DNA of 64,000 nucleotides from CAVZTX01 sp963778375 (GTDB lineage: Bacteria > Chloroflexota > Ktedonobacteria > Ktedonobacterales > Ktedonobacteraceae), in assembly GCA_963778375.1 (NCBI GenBank), contig CAVZTX010000004.1:80458-144457 (forward strand), read 5' to 3'. A model generated the notes under the pieces. It did not search any database, had not been told where the DNA came from, and saw only the letters and a list, made by a program, of their open reading frames with translations. Below are positions 46,001 to 54,128 of the stretch, one piece after another; position 1 is the stretch's first letter; every line of letters begins with the position of its first letter. The position numbers and the translations under genes are program-made.

Positions 46001-46584
46001 CACAACGCACGGCTAAACGACTTCTGCAAGAAGACATGTGGAGCGGCTGGGGCATTCGCACCATCTCCAGCAATAACCCCGCGTACAATCCATACCTCTA
46101 CCAGCTTGGTTCGGTCTGGCCGCAGGACAATGGCATCATCGCCGACGGCTTCAAACGCTACGGATTGGCAGACGAAGCAAACCAGGTCATTCGGGGTATC
46201 TTCGATGCCATCAACCGCTTTGACTCCTACCGACCGCCTGAAGTCTTTGCCGGCATAAAACGCGAAGGTGACGTAGACTTTCCGGTTCTTTATCCGGGCG
46301 GAGCCAACATTCCTCAAGCCTGGGCCACTGGCAGCATCTTCCATATGATACGTACGATACTAGGGCTACGAGCAGACGCCCCCAACAAACGGCTGTATGT
46401 CAAACCCACACTTCCCGATTGGATACCAGAGATCAAGCTACAACATTTGCGCGTCGGTCAGTGCTCGATCAGCATCCGCTTCTGGCGCGAGGACGATCAC
46501 TCTCGCTGGGAAATATCTAACATGCAAGCAGATAAAGGCGTAGCAAAGGAAGACATGATCCAGGTGATAGACGAACCGAGTTGA
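43054..46584 (+). CDS. Type II NADH dehydrogenase fused to a glycogen-debranching (amylo-alpha-1,6-glucosidase) domain
   Basis: A 1176-aa open frame joining two proteins. Residues 1-438 are Ndh-like: FAD loop VIVGAGFGG, LVGGGPTGVELAG for NADH, VIGDTA, and C-terminal membrane-binding helices (FFAWLTWLLVHLFFLIGF). Residues 439-1176 match glycogen-debranching glucosidases: an N-terminal cap (GRTFMVTDRHG...DTRFIS), the (alpha/alpha)6 barrel with WFVTLFGRDSL, and PQAWATGSIFHM. At the junction AAGGAGAG (44356-44363) precedes ATG 44368, so the second half may also be translated alone. The simplest history is loss of the Ndh stop codon. Confidence 0.9.
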   Translation: MVVNTTHTNKPETTENSQKQPTELQPRVVIVGAGFGGLQAAKALGKTPVHVTVIDHDNYHLFQPMLYQVATAGVAPSDISAPIRQILKQQQNTEVLMAEVTGVDVKQQRVLTQDGQSIPYDYLIVATGATNNYFGHDEWRQFAPGLKSLDNGLKVRSTILQAFEDAERESDAEKRQELLTFVLVGGGPTGVELAGAMAELAHQALAGNFRHIYPTSTRIILVEGESRIMPSFPASLTRKAHKKLSDLGVEIRTGVHVKAIDSNGVMIGDQHVAVKNIIWTAGVKASPAGQWLDTQVDHDGRVKVEKDMTIPGHDNIFVIGDTAIVTQNGKHLPGVAPVAIQEASYVASVIADKVSGKEHPQPFHYRNKGTLATVGRSFGVVDIGIIRFTGFFAWLTWLLVHLFFLIGFRNRLVVFIQYAWVFFTFQKERESSCHKERAMTIEIKVGPPVITISQGRTFMVTDRHGYVNTDSDQGVYAIDTRFISFYHIYINRVPWEVINSSQLSFYASRFHLTNAKINTEGGVLDAHTIGLTVNRTVSEGIHEEFELVNYAGKKVVFVLELAIRSDFADIFEVKSKDIVQRGKQQTQWDEKARRLTTTYDNKDFHRAAIYQITNTNTPVGYANGRLFFEIELEQDQHWQFCGDLILEHGQEVKKPNAASCTFGQKSTSSAGATPSAKQQPKSDFDARQARWQERCTNIATPNNDLYRTYRQAIDDMGALRIYDMDVSDEAWVPAAGVPWFVTLFGRDSLTVSYQNMAVAAGFARGALKRLAEYQATERDDWRDAQPGKIMHEIRFGELAHFHKIPFTPYYGTADATILYLIVLSETYRWTGDINLLKEYRKVAEGCLDWIDHYGDLDGDGFQEYKTFSSLGYENIGWKDAANSVVYADGSQVKQPKGLCELQGYVYDAKTRMVEVFQALGDEERAKALQQQAETLKRNFNKAFWMEDEGCFAYGLDPDKKQITSIASNAGQVLWGGIADKDKAQRTAKRLLQEDMWSGWGIRTISSNNPAYNPYLYQLGSVWPQDNGIIADGFKRYGLADEANQVIRGIFDAINRFDSYRPPEVFAGIKREGDVDFPVLYPGGANIPQAWATGSIFHMIRTILGLRADAPNKRLYVKPTLPDWIPEIKLQHLRVGQCSISIRFWREDDHSRWEISNMQADKGVAKEDMIQVIDEPS

Positions 46585-46672
46585 TTTTTACCTGACGAAC
46601 CCTTGATTTCTCTTGCAGAGCATCCATACTCATATCACGAGCGTAATATAAATAGCGGGAAAGGAGAAACCC

Positions 46673-46939
46673 ATGTCAAAGCTATCCGACAAAGATCGCG
46701 AAAAACTTCCTGAAAGCACCTTCGCATTTCCAAAGGAGCGCAAAGAACCTCTCGAAGATGCACGCCATGTTCAAGAAGCCGTAGCCCGCTTTGACCAGGT
46801 GAAGGATGTGACGAACAAAGAGCGAGACGAAGCCTGGAAACGCATCCAGAAGGCTGCCAAGAAGTTCGGCGTTGAGTTGCAAGAAAAAGATTGGCGTGAA
46901 CTCTTTACACACAACGGTCGCCCACTGCCAAAGGACTAG
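46673..46939 (+). CDS. Small DUF6582-like protein
   Basis: An 88-aa charged protein with AAGGAG before ATG. The pattern LSDKDREKLPESTFAFPKERK...DARHVQEAVARF is that of the small DUF6582 proteins, which are often phage-linked or stress-linked but have no known activity. The C-terminus (AWKRIQKAAKKFGVELQEKDW) is helical. It overlaps the convergent valS gene by four bases and ends the long array. Confidence 0.75.
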   Translation: MSKLSDKDREKLPESTFAFPKERKEPLEDARHVQEAVARFDQVKDVTNKERDEAWKRIQKAAKKFGVELQEKDWRELFTHNGRPLPKD

Positions 46940-49380
46940 CGAGTCAGAGCCACTCTTATAGCTCCATCTCCCTTCACCATTTCCAACCCAGAATCAAGCC
47001 TCCGCCCTATCTCCACCTGCCTGGCCCGAGTGACGCTAATAATATCCGCTTTAGCCGCTCGCAGCATCTCGGCTATGGCAGGCTCATCCGTTGCTAGTTG
47101 CAACCGTTGCAATTGCGTGCCCACCGAAATGTTAGACTCACTCTTGTAGCGGCGCACAGCAGTAGCCACCTCGATCAACGTCTCACCAGCAACATCAGCC
47201 TTGTCATCCACAAAAGCTTCGTTGGCCGTCGGCCATTGAGCAATGTGAATCGAGGCTGAGCCATCGGCTTCCGCAAAAAGCGCCCCGTAGATTTCCTCCG
47301 TTATATAGGGAAGGAACGGAGCAAACAGTTTAAGGATTGCCAGGAAAGCCGTGTAAAGGGCATAACGTGCTCCCTCACGTATCTCATTGCTTCCGTCATA
47401 GAGGCGCTCCTTGGACATTTCCAGGTAGTTATCAGCTAACTCTCGCCAGAAGAAGCTCTCCGTCTCGCTTTTAGCGGCTGCATAGTCATAGGCGCGAAAG
47501 AGTTCAGTCGCACGCCGAATCAATTGCTGTGTGCGAGAAAGCAGCCAGCGGTCGGTAGGTGTGAAGGCCGGTAGCTCGCTCGGCGGGCGATAGTTTTCCA
47601 GGAACCGTTCGCTGAACCTTGCCACATTCCATAGCTTCGTGACTAGCTTCGCCCCCGTAGCAATCTTCTCCTCGCTGATGATCGAGTCTTTACCAAAGCC
47701 GGTACTAGCTGCCCAGTAGCGAATGGCATCAGCCGAGTACTTTGAAATCATCTCCATTGGTGCCATCGGCCCGCCACCACGGCTCTTGCTGATCTTGCCT
47801 GCCCCCTCTGCTGCCAATCCCCATCCTGAAATGGCAATCTCCTTCCAGGGCAACATACCAAAGTGGTGATACGACTTCACAATCGTATCAAACGCCCAGG
47901 TGCGAATGATCTCATGGGCCTGGGGGCGCAACGCCATCGGGAAGACCTGCTTGTACAGTTCTTTATCCGTCAACCAGCGCCCAACAATCTGCGGCGACAT
48001 AGAGGAGGTTGCCCACGTATCCATCACATCCTGTTCAGGCGTGAAGGACGTACTGCCACACTCGCACGCCTTATTCGGCATTTGTTCGGTCGGGTCTACA
48101 GGCAGTTGGTCTTCGTCAGCCAGCACAACCTGCCCACAAGCGTCGCAATACCATACTGGGAAAGGCACACCAAAGTAACGCTGGCGCGAGATGCACCAAT
48201 CCCAACCCAGGTTTTCCACCCACTCACGGTAACGCGCCCGCATATGGCTCGGATGCCAGGTAATCTGTTCACCCGCCTCGAGCAGCTCCTTCTTAAAGTC
48301 AAGCACTCGCACAAACCACTGCTGCGTCACAATGTACTCCACCGGCGTATCGCAGCGTTCATGTACGCGCACCGACTGCATAATAGACTGCCGACCAAGT
48401 AGTAAACTTTGTGCTTCCAATTCCAAGATGATGCGCCGCCGTGCCTCTTTCACACTCAAGCCAGCAAGCTCGCCAGCCGCCGAAGTCAATCTTCCATCCC
48501 TGCCTATCACTATTTTGAGCGGCAAATTGTAAGTGTACCACCACTCCACGTCGGTTACGTCGCCAAAGGTACAGCACATCACTGCCCCGGTGCCCTTCTC
48601 CGGATCTGCCTTGGAATCCTCAAGCAGCGGAACCTCTTGCCCAAACAGCGGCACCGTCACCTTCTGACCTACAAACTTCTTAAAGCGCGGGTCATTCGGA
48701 GCAACGAACACTGCAACACATGCTGGTAATAGTTCAGAGCGAGTTGTGGCTATAGGAAGCACTTCTCCATCTTCGAGACGAAATGCGATTGTTACGAATT
48801 CACTCTCCCGTTCCAGGTCACTCAGCTCCGCCTGAGCAATAGCCGTGCGACATTCGGGGCACCAGATGGTCGGTGCCTCCTTTCGATAGGCCAACTGCTT
48901 GCGGTAGAGGTCAGTAAATGAAAGCTGCGAGGTACGCCGCGCAAGTTCGTCGATAGTGCGGTAGCTGTAGCGCCAGTCTATCGAAAGCCCCAATCGCAAC
49001 CAGAGGGCTCGGTAGTCCTTCTCCGCCTCCTCACTTACTTGCAAGCATTTTTCGATAAAGGTTTTGCGTCCAACTTCGGGAGCAGTGATGCCAAGCTGCT
49101 TTTCCACCAATCGCTCCGTAGGCAGCCCATTGTCGTCAAAACCCATCGGGTAAAAGACATTGTAACCATTCATCCGCCAGAAGCGGGCCAGAAAGTCCGT
49201 ATGGCTATAGGAATACGTATGTCCAAGGTGAAGATGCCCCGACACTGTTGGTGGCGGTGTATCAATTGAGTAAATCGGCTCCTTTGCTTCACGGGAAAAA
49301 TGGTAAATTCCCAATTTTTGCCACAGTTCCCCAAGCTCCGGCTCTGCAATGCTCGGATTGTAGCGTTTTGCTAAACTCAT
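46936..49380 (-). CDS. valS: Valyl-tRNA synthetase
   Basis: An 814-aa class I synthetase that charges tRNA-Val. The HIGH-type motif is HLGH (51-54), the editing CP1 domain covers about 195-340, zinc-binding Cys pairs are visible (WCPECRT; YCDACGQ with CECGS) and the KMSKS-type motif is KISKSRGGGP. The enzyme is shorter than E. coli ValS and lacks the long C-terminal coiled coil. AAAGGAGC precedes ATG. Expression is controlled by the T-box leader upstream. Confidence 0.97.
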   Translation of the reverse strand: MSLAKRYNPSIAEPELGELWQKLGIYHFSREAKEPIYSIDTPPPTVSGHLHLGHTYSYSHTDFLARFWRMNGYNVFYPMGFDDNGLPTERLVEKQLGITAPEVGRKTFIEKCLQVSEEAEKDYRALWLRLGLSIDWRYSYRTIDELARRTSQLSFTDLYRKQLAYRKEAPTIWCPECRTAIAQAELSDLERESEFVTIAFRLEDGEVLPIATTRSELLPACVAVFVAPNDPRFKKFVGQKVTVPLFGQEVPLLEDSKADPEKGTGAVMCCTFGDVTDVEWWYTYNLPLKIVIGRDGRLTSAAGELAGLSVKEARRRIILELEAQSLLLGRQSIMQSVRVHERCDTPVEYIVTQQWFVRVLDFKKELLEAGEQITWHPSHMRARYREWVENLGWDWCISRQRYFGVPFPVWYCDACGQVVLADEDQLPVDPTEQMPNKACECGSTSFTPEQDVMDTWATSSMSPQIVGRWLTDKELYKQVFPMALRPQAHEIIRTWAFDTIVKSYHHFGMLPWKEIAISGWGLAAEGAGKISKSRGGGPMAPMEMISKYSADAIRYWAASTGFGKDSIISEEKIATGAKLVTKLWNVARFSERFLENYRPPSELPAFTPTDRWLLSRTQQLIRRATELFRAYDYAAAKSETESFFWRELADNYLEMSKERLYDGSNEIREGARYALYTAFLAILKLFAPFLPYITEEIYGALFAEADGSASIHIAQWPTANEAFVDDKADVAGETLIEVATAVRRYKSESNISVGTQLQRLQLATDEPAIAEMLRAAKADIISVTRARQVEIGRRLDSGLEMVKGDGAIRVALTR

Positions 49381-49445
49381 GATCTGCTCCTTTGTGCGTC
49401 GTCAATTAGTGACCTCAACGCGGTAGCACTGCTGCAATAAAACCC

Positions 49446-49792
49446 AATAAAAAAAGCCCAATCATCCTACATGAGGACGAAAGGGCCTATGCTTTTCGCG
49501 GTACCACCTCAATTCGCCGGACGTCTCCGTACCGACGCACTCACCACCCCGACAGTTCTACTAGAGGATTCGCTGTCTTAAACACGAATCCGAAGAGATA
49601 TCTATCAGGCTCTCGCTATAATGGGCTCACCCATGCCGATCTATTTTCCGCTTGAGCGGATTTCTTCAGCAGTCGATCCGGGCGACGTTCGATGATGGGT
49701 TGCTGCGGAGGGCTTCCAGCCTCTGGCCACTCCTTCTCTATCAGAGCATCCATTGTCTACTCTTCCCGGAAGAGATTTGTATGTAGTTGTTT
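49446..49792 (-). promoter_or_regulatory. T-box leader of valS
   Basis: On the minus strand the leader carries the T-box core GAGGTGGTACCGCG (positions 49497-49510), which pairs with the acceptor end of uncharged tRNA, and just downstream a terminator hairpin at 49456-49487 (AGGCCC.../...GGGCTT) followed by TTTTTTT. Upstream sequence from about 49560 to 49790 contains extended Stem I pairings, for example CTCTTCCGGGAAGAG. Uncharged tRNA-Val should favour the antiterminator and allow valS transcription. The Val specifier codon was not located with confidence. Confidence 0.88.
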
Positions 49793-49798
49793 AAGAAT

Positions 49799-49827
49799 AT
49801 TGTACTGAGTTCCCAGAGAAGTGTCAA
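49799..49827 (-). promoter_or_regulatory. Promoter of the valS T-box leader
   Basis: On the minus strand TTGACA (49822-49827) and TACAAT (49799-49804) are separated by 17 bases, a near-consensus vegetative promoter. It lies in the 3' flank of the upstream minus-strand gene, whose stop is at 49833. Confidence 0.75.
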
Positions 49828-49832
49828 TGGGT

Positions 49833-51671
49833 TTAGCTGCCGAGTCCTTCTAGTAACAGGTCACCTTCTTCGGGAGATATACGTCCTTCGGCAATCATAC
49901 GCAGGATGGCCTCGCGCTCCTGTTCCAGATTGGATTCTGATCCACCACTTGCAGTGGAGGCATCACCACTGCTGGATTGCTGTACTGGTTGCTCGCTCTG
50001 GAAACTCTGACCCGCAGTCGCTCCTTGCGCTTCGGTGCGAACGGACTGGCCAGAAGGTGGTGATGCGGGCGCGACAGGTGGAGTCGGCGGCATTGGAGGC
50101 ATTGGCTGTGAAGGCATAGATGATGGCGGAGTTGATGGTGTCGGTGGCGTTGGTGGCATAGGCGGCATTGGAATACGCAGCTTGCTCACAGCTCGCTCAA
50201 CTGCCTCTAATGCCCCTGTCACGCCTTCATCGGCAGCACGTTGCGCCTGCTGTACGAGGTGATCCAGGCGTTGAGGATCCAATTTCCACTCACGTTCGTT
50301 GAATCGAACACGAACACGCGAGGCTCGCTCATTTGCCTGGCGTGCACGCTCCTCGGCATGGCGCGCCCGCTCTTCGGCACGGTGCTGCGCCTTGCGTACC
50401 TTCTCCTCGACCTTGCGTCCAATCTCGTCAGCACGACCGGCTCCCCATGCCCAACCAGCTTCTTTGAAAACAGACGAAATCTCACGACCCAGTTCCTGGC
50501 CGAGCTTACCCATTTCGCGGCCCAACTCGGCCATTTCGCGCCCGAAGTCGTTCCATGATCCACTCGCACTGCTGCTACGTGGGCTACCGCCTCCATTTAA
50601 ATCCAGATCACCACCCACACTCAACTCAAGCTGGGCTGTACCTTCGCCATAGACCAGGCTGATCAGGTTTCCACCTCCACCGAAGGCGACGGACTGACCG
50701 GAAACATCACCGCCTACAGCCGCACGAATGCTCAGGTTGGGATTATCTGGCAATACTACACCGGCATCTCCACCAACATTGAGGCGGGTATGACTGCCAG
50801 CCGGGAAAGCAGCCTGCAATCCGAGGTCTCCACCAATGCTACCTACTTCGATGACACCTTGTAGAGCCTCCAACTCGGCATCTCCACCGATGCTGCCTAC
50901 TTGTAGGTTTCCTCCAACGCCAACAATGCTGGCATCGCCTCCTATATTCCCTACTTCAACAGATCCTTGCACATTACGTAGTTCGCAGTCTCCGCCCGCG
51001 CTCCCCATCTGCACGTTCGCAGCACCGTCCACCTCTGCATCACCGCCAACATTGCCTATGGTAACCTCGGCATCGGCACTCCCCTGTAACTCGAAGTCGC
51101 CTCCTACGTTCCCGCAGCGCAGAGCATGGGCAATATCCTGGGCATCCAGGTCGCCGCCGACCGTGTTGACCACGACGGTTTCAGCATGTTCCACTGACAA
51201 CTCAGCACCGACGGTTTCAACCTCAGCCAGCGCTACATTTGTCAACGAGGCGTCACCACCAATGCCACCGCGAGATCGTAGTCCAGGTGTATTAGTCACG
51301 TTCAAATCGGCGGCAAGGTTAGTGAGAGCAACGGTTTCACCAATATTCTCCAGATCTACATCGGCTCCAATATCTTCGAGTTCTACGTCACCGCCGATAT
51401 CTTTTAATTCGACGCGCCGCACATGATCGATTGTCACATCTCCACTCAGGCCGGTTACCTTGATATCGGTATTGAGAGGGACGCGTAGATCAATATCACT
51501 ATCGCAATCGGTGATCATCAGCGCATCACCTTCCTGGTACAGTTGCCCTATACGGCCATCAATCTCGACTCCAATACTTCGTTGATCCCAGCCACTCACG
51601 TTTAGATCACCGTTTACCTGCACTAAAATCACTTTTGGCTCCGCGCCAGCGGGGAATGCTTGTTGGGTCAT
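49833..51671 (-). CDS. GGD-repeat beta-solenoid (DUF4097-like) protein with coiled coil and SHOCT-like tail
   Basis: A 612-aa protein without signal peptide. Residues 15-345 contain at least twelve GGD motifs spaced about 17-25 residues apart (IGGDVEL, VGGDFEL, IGGDAEL and so on), the signature of a right-handed beta-helix as in bactofilin-like and YvlB/DUF4097 proteins. Residues 370-470 form a charged coiled coil rich in Glu/Arg/Ala. A Pro/Met-rich linker follows, and the C-terminal EREAILRMIAEGRISPEEGDLLLEGL is a SHOCT-like helical pair. It probably assembles at the cell envelope under stress. It is last in a three-gene operon. Confidence 0.82.
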   Translation of the reverse strand: MTQQAFPAGAEPKVILVQVNGDLNVSGWDQRSIGVEIDGRIGQLYQEGDALMITDCDSDIDLRVPLNTDIKVTGLSGDVTIDHVRRVELKDIGGDVELEDIGADVDLENIGETVALTNLAADLNVTNTPGLRSRGGIGGDASLTNVALAEVETVGAELSVEHAETVVVNTVGGDLDAQDIAHALRCGNVGGDFELQGSADAEVTIGNVGGDAEVDGAANVQMGSAGGDCELRNVQGSVEVGNIGGDASIVGVGGNLQVGSIGGDAELEALQGVIEVGSIGGDLGLQAAFPAGSHTRLNVGGDAGVVLPDNPNLSIRAAVGGDVSGQSVAFGGGGNLISLVYGEGTAQLELSVGGDLDLNGGGSPRSSSASGSWNDFGREMAELGREMGKLGQELGREISSVFKEAGWAWGAGRADEIGRKVEEKVRKAQHRAEERARHAEERARQANERASRVRVRFNEREWKLDPQRLDHLVQQAQRAADEGVTGALEAVERAVSKLRIPMPPMPPTPPTPSTPPSSMPSQPMPPMPPTPPVAPASPPSGQSVRTEAQGATAGQSFQSEQPVQQSSSGDASTASGGSESNLEQEREAILRMIAEGRISPEEGDLLLEGLGS

Positions 51672-51760
51672 ATCGTTCTCCGTTTCTTTGACCGATCAAT
51701 CGACGTTGGGCACGAGGGAATTGAAAGACGCTCCATAAGCTCCGCTCGTGGCCCCTACGT

Positions 51761-52147
51761 TTACTCCACGAAAATTTCAATTCGTTTGCCTTCTTCCAGG
51801 TCTTGCATATCCAATAGGCGACCAGTGGTGCCGGTTTCGATAGCGCGTATCACACTCTGCACTGTATTGTCATTGAGCTGCGGTGCCAGGTGTGCTAGCA
51901 TACGCAATGTAGCTTGTATCAGACTCAGTGGCATCGTCGCAGTTACATTTATTCTTTTGCGTGTTGTTGCCACATCCGACATCCATATTCGGACGGTGCG
52001 ATTCTGAGTACGCTCACCTGGGCGTTGATGATCTAGCTCGTACCCCACTACCAGGGCATCTAGCAATTGGGCCGCTTCCACCGCTGTTATCTGGCCCAAC
52101 TCAACCAAGTTGAGGATGCGGTTGCGCTCATCAGTTGATGTTATCAT
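51761..52147 (-). CDS. SHOCT-like domain protein
   Basis: A 128-aa protein with an N-terminal SHOCT-like helix pair (ERNRILNLVELGQITAVEAAQLLDAL) related to the tail of the GGD-solenoid protein downstream. A beta-rich segment (NRTVRIWMSDVATTRKRINVTATMPL) follows. It starts four bases after the DUF2089 stop codon, so translation is probably coupled. Likely an interaction partner or regulator of the solenoid protein. Confidence 0.75.
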   Translation of the reverse strand: MITSTDERNRILNLVELGQITAVEAAQLLDALVVGYELDHQRPGERTQNRTVRIWMSDVATTRKRINVTATMPLSLIQATLRMLAHLAPQLNDNTVQSVIRAIETGTTGRLLDMQDLEEGKRIEIFVE

Positions 52148-52151
52148 CGCG

Positions 52152-52514
52152 TTAAGCCTTCAGCAAGCGCATGGCTTCCTCGACGCTGATTTCCTTCGAG
52201 GCAAGACGATCAAGTATCAAACGCCGGTCAACCCTACCATCGTTCTCAGGCGCACCACCCAGCGCGGTCACGATTTCATCCAGCCGACTGCGTGCTGTGT
52301 TATAGGCAATATCGAGATCAGCCGCCAGTTTCTGGATATTGCCACGGTTCTTGACCAACAATTCAACGAAATCCATCTGCTCACGGGTCAAGCGACCAAG
52401 CCATCCCAGGCTAAACTGCCCTTCGATCACGATACCACTCTGGGGACATTCCAGACGAGTAACGATCAGTTCATTACCACTTACCGGGTCCCGTGTAAGA
52501 AGTGGATGCATGCT
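52152..52514 (-). CDS. DUF2089 family protein, probable regulator
   Basis: ATG at 52514 is chosen because GAGGAG lies seven bases upstream; the earlier ATG at 52520 is too close to it. The 120-aa product has an N-terminal Pro/Cys segment (HPLLTRDPVSGNELIVTRLECP), then an HTH-like region (FVELLVKNRGNIQKLAADLDIAYNTARSRLDEIV) and a SHOCT-like end (LASKEISVEEAMRLLKA). Proteins of this family precede DUF4097 genes in many Gram-positive bacteria. It likely controls its own operon. Confidence 0.82.
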   Translation of the reverse strand, partial: SMHPLLTRDPVSGNELIVTRLECPQSGIVIEGQFSLGWLGRLTREQMDFVELLVKNRGNIQKLAADLDIAYNTARSRLDEIVTALGGAPENDGRVDRRLILDRLASKEISVEEAMRLLKA

Positions 52515-52691
52515 CATGCTCCTCTCCAATTGAACTTTACCAAATTTCCAATCATATAGCATCTTTTGCTAATTATTTGGTAATTTTTATTAATTCTATG
52601 GAGATATTAACATGAATGGATAAATTTGTCAAGCTTTCTGGCAAATTACGTCAAATCACTAGAAGAATTTATTTTTCTATTAAGCGAGGGA

Positions 52692-53366
52692 TTATTGAGA
52701 GGATGCCTGAAGCATATTTAAAAGGATATCTGCTAGTTTTTCGCCAACTACTGAGGCATCATACCCATCCTTCAAGCTACTGTAGACTCTTGCCGCAATT
52801 TGCCTTTCTTCTTCCGGGTGTAACAGAAAATGCACTTCTCTGTCTACAGCAGCTTGTAAAACGTCTTTCTGCAAATGAATCAGTCCAGCTTCATCCCGCA
52901 TATACTGGCTATTGTTACCGAGGGAAATGATACCACTCGGGGAAATTAAAGGAAGAATATCGGCCTCCATCACCGGATATTCATGACAAACGACTATGCC
53001 CTTTCCTAAGGCGACCGCTTCAAGATATTGATTGCCAAACCCCTCCTGGTAGCTTGGAAACGTGAGGATATCCACTTCACGATAAAGGCTGTAGAAAGGG
53101 ATCGTATCCGGTTGACCTCTATAGATGCTATCTGCCACGACCTTCTCACCGATATATAGCAGTTCTATCCCTAGCTCATCTGCATATTGACGCAGTTTTT
53201 GAAAATAGACAGCATTCTCAGGCTCATCCAAACCAGCAGATTGAGCAAGCAGAAGCACAAATCTACTCTCTTCTGTGAATCGTCCGTCCATGTATCCCTC
53301 GATTTTCTCCCAGAACTTCGCTTTTGCGAAGCTGCAAGGTTGAGAGAAATTGCATAGCCACTTCAA
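52692..53366 (-). CDS. GT4 glycosyltransferase, C-terminal part (after frameshift)
   Basis: This frame encodes the donor-binding half of a GT4 glycosyltransferase: VLLLAQSAGLDEPEN, FYSLYREVDILTFPSYQEGFGNQYLEAVALGKGIVV, the conserved E-x7-E-like segment, and a helical tail. The first 20 residues listed from its nominal start are out of frame with the true protein. It joins the upstream half (53263-54123) at a hairpin CTTCGC-TTTT-GCGAAG (53316-53331); one base fewer in the four-base loop would restore a single frame. Confidence 0.75.
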   Translation of the reverse strand: MKWLCNFSQPCSFAKAKFWEKIEGYMDGRFTEESRFVLLLAQSAGLDEPENAVYFQKLRQYADELGIELLYIGEKVVADSIYRGQPDTIPFYSLYREVDILTFPSYQEGFGNQYLEAVALGKGIVVCHEYPVMEADILPLISPSGIISLGNNSQYMRDEAGLIHLQKDVLQAAVDREVHFLLHPEEERQIAARVYSSLKDGYDASVVGEKLADILLNMLQASSQ

Positions 53367-54123
53367 TTGCCTTACGGGGAATGATCCTGGTCATCATACC
53401 AATCACGATATCATTCTGGTGTAGTCCCAGTTTTTGCCTGAGCGACGATATTTCCAGCGGTCGGGTCTCAAAATCAAAAGAGTCAGGAATAATAACAGCG
53501 GAGATACCATATTCTGCCAAAAGACGCTTTTGCATAAGGGAATTAATCACGGCATGACGGACATTTGGGGCTTGATACAAGAGCGCTTCCTCAACCCTCT
53601 TTTGTATCTCTGGGTAGGGAAGCTGATATGCTTTTCTTCTATCTCCTGGCTGAAAATCGTCCTCAAAGCTAAAATCATGATGCTGGGCAAGGAAGCCAAT
53701 TTGAGGATGTTCGGCTATAAATTCCGCCATAGCTACAGTGGCAGCCGGATGGATAGGCAATGACAAAATGTTCCGCAGATGAATCACGTAGGGCTTGAAA
53801 TGGTTCGTCAGTTCTCTCAGTCCCTTTTTTATCGCTTGCACCTGATTCTCAAAATCTTTTACGATCTTCGCTTCATCTTGAAGCCCAGTCCTAACTTTTA
53901 AGGCCTGTACCTGGGAAGCGGCATAATCTAATGCTGGTAGTACAAAGCTATCCAGCCCTGTGGCATCGGCACTGCACTCAATCACCTTCCAACCCAGGCT
54001 CGACAAGACTCGCCCATTCTCTTTTATTTGGAGCGAGACACCATCGGTGCGTTCAGAAAAGAAATGGATGACAGCGACGGTTCCTGTATTGGATGTGTGT
54101 TCTTGCATCTCATGCATACGCAA
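53263..54123 (-). CDS. GT4 glycosyltransferase, N-terminal part (before frameshift)
   Basis: The acceptor-binding half: AVIHFFSERTDGVSLQIKENG, VIHLRNILSLPIHPAATVAM, FLAQHHDFSFEDDFQPGDR and the start of the GT-B donor domain (IVIGMMTRIIPRKAIEVAMQFL). Conserved sequence stops near 53330 and the frame runs on to 53263. The likely start is TTG 54123, ten bases after GAGGAG inside the end of the MerR gene, so it is the last member of the heat-shock operon. The local DNA is more A/T-rich than its neighbours, which hints at acquisition. Confidence 0.75.
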   Translation of the reverse strand: MRMHEMQEHTSNTGTVAVIHFFSERTDGVSLQIKENGRVLSSLGWKVIECSADATGLDSFVLPALDYAASQVQALKVRTGLQDEAKIVKDFENQVQAIKKGLRELTNHFKPYVIHLRNILSLPIHPAATVAMAEFIAEHPQIGFLAQHHDFSFEDDFQPGDRRKAYQLPYPEIQKRVEEALLYQAPNVRHAVINSLMQKRLLAEYGISAVIIPDSFDFETRPLEISSLRQKLGLHQNDIVIGMMTRIIPRKAIEVAMQFLSTLQLRKSEVLGENRGIHGRTIHRRE

Positions 54124-54128
54124 TACCG

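Noticed and set aside
53316..53331. Programmed ribosomal frameshift in the glycosyltransferase
   Set aside because: The shift needed is +1 with no known +1 stimulatory context; a simple base-count error or mutation in the A-run is more likely.
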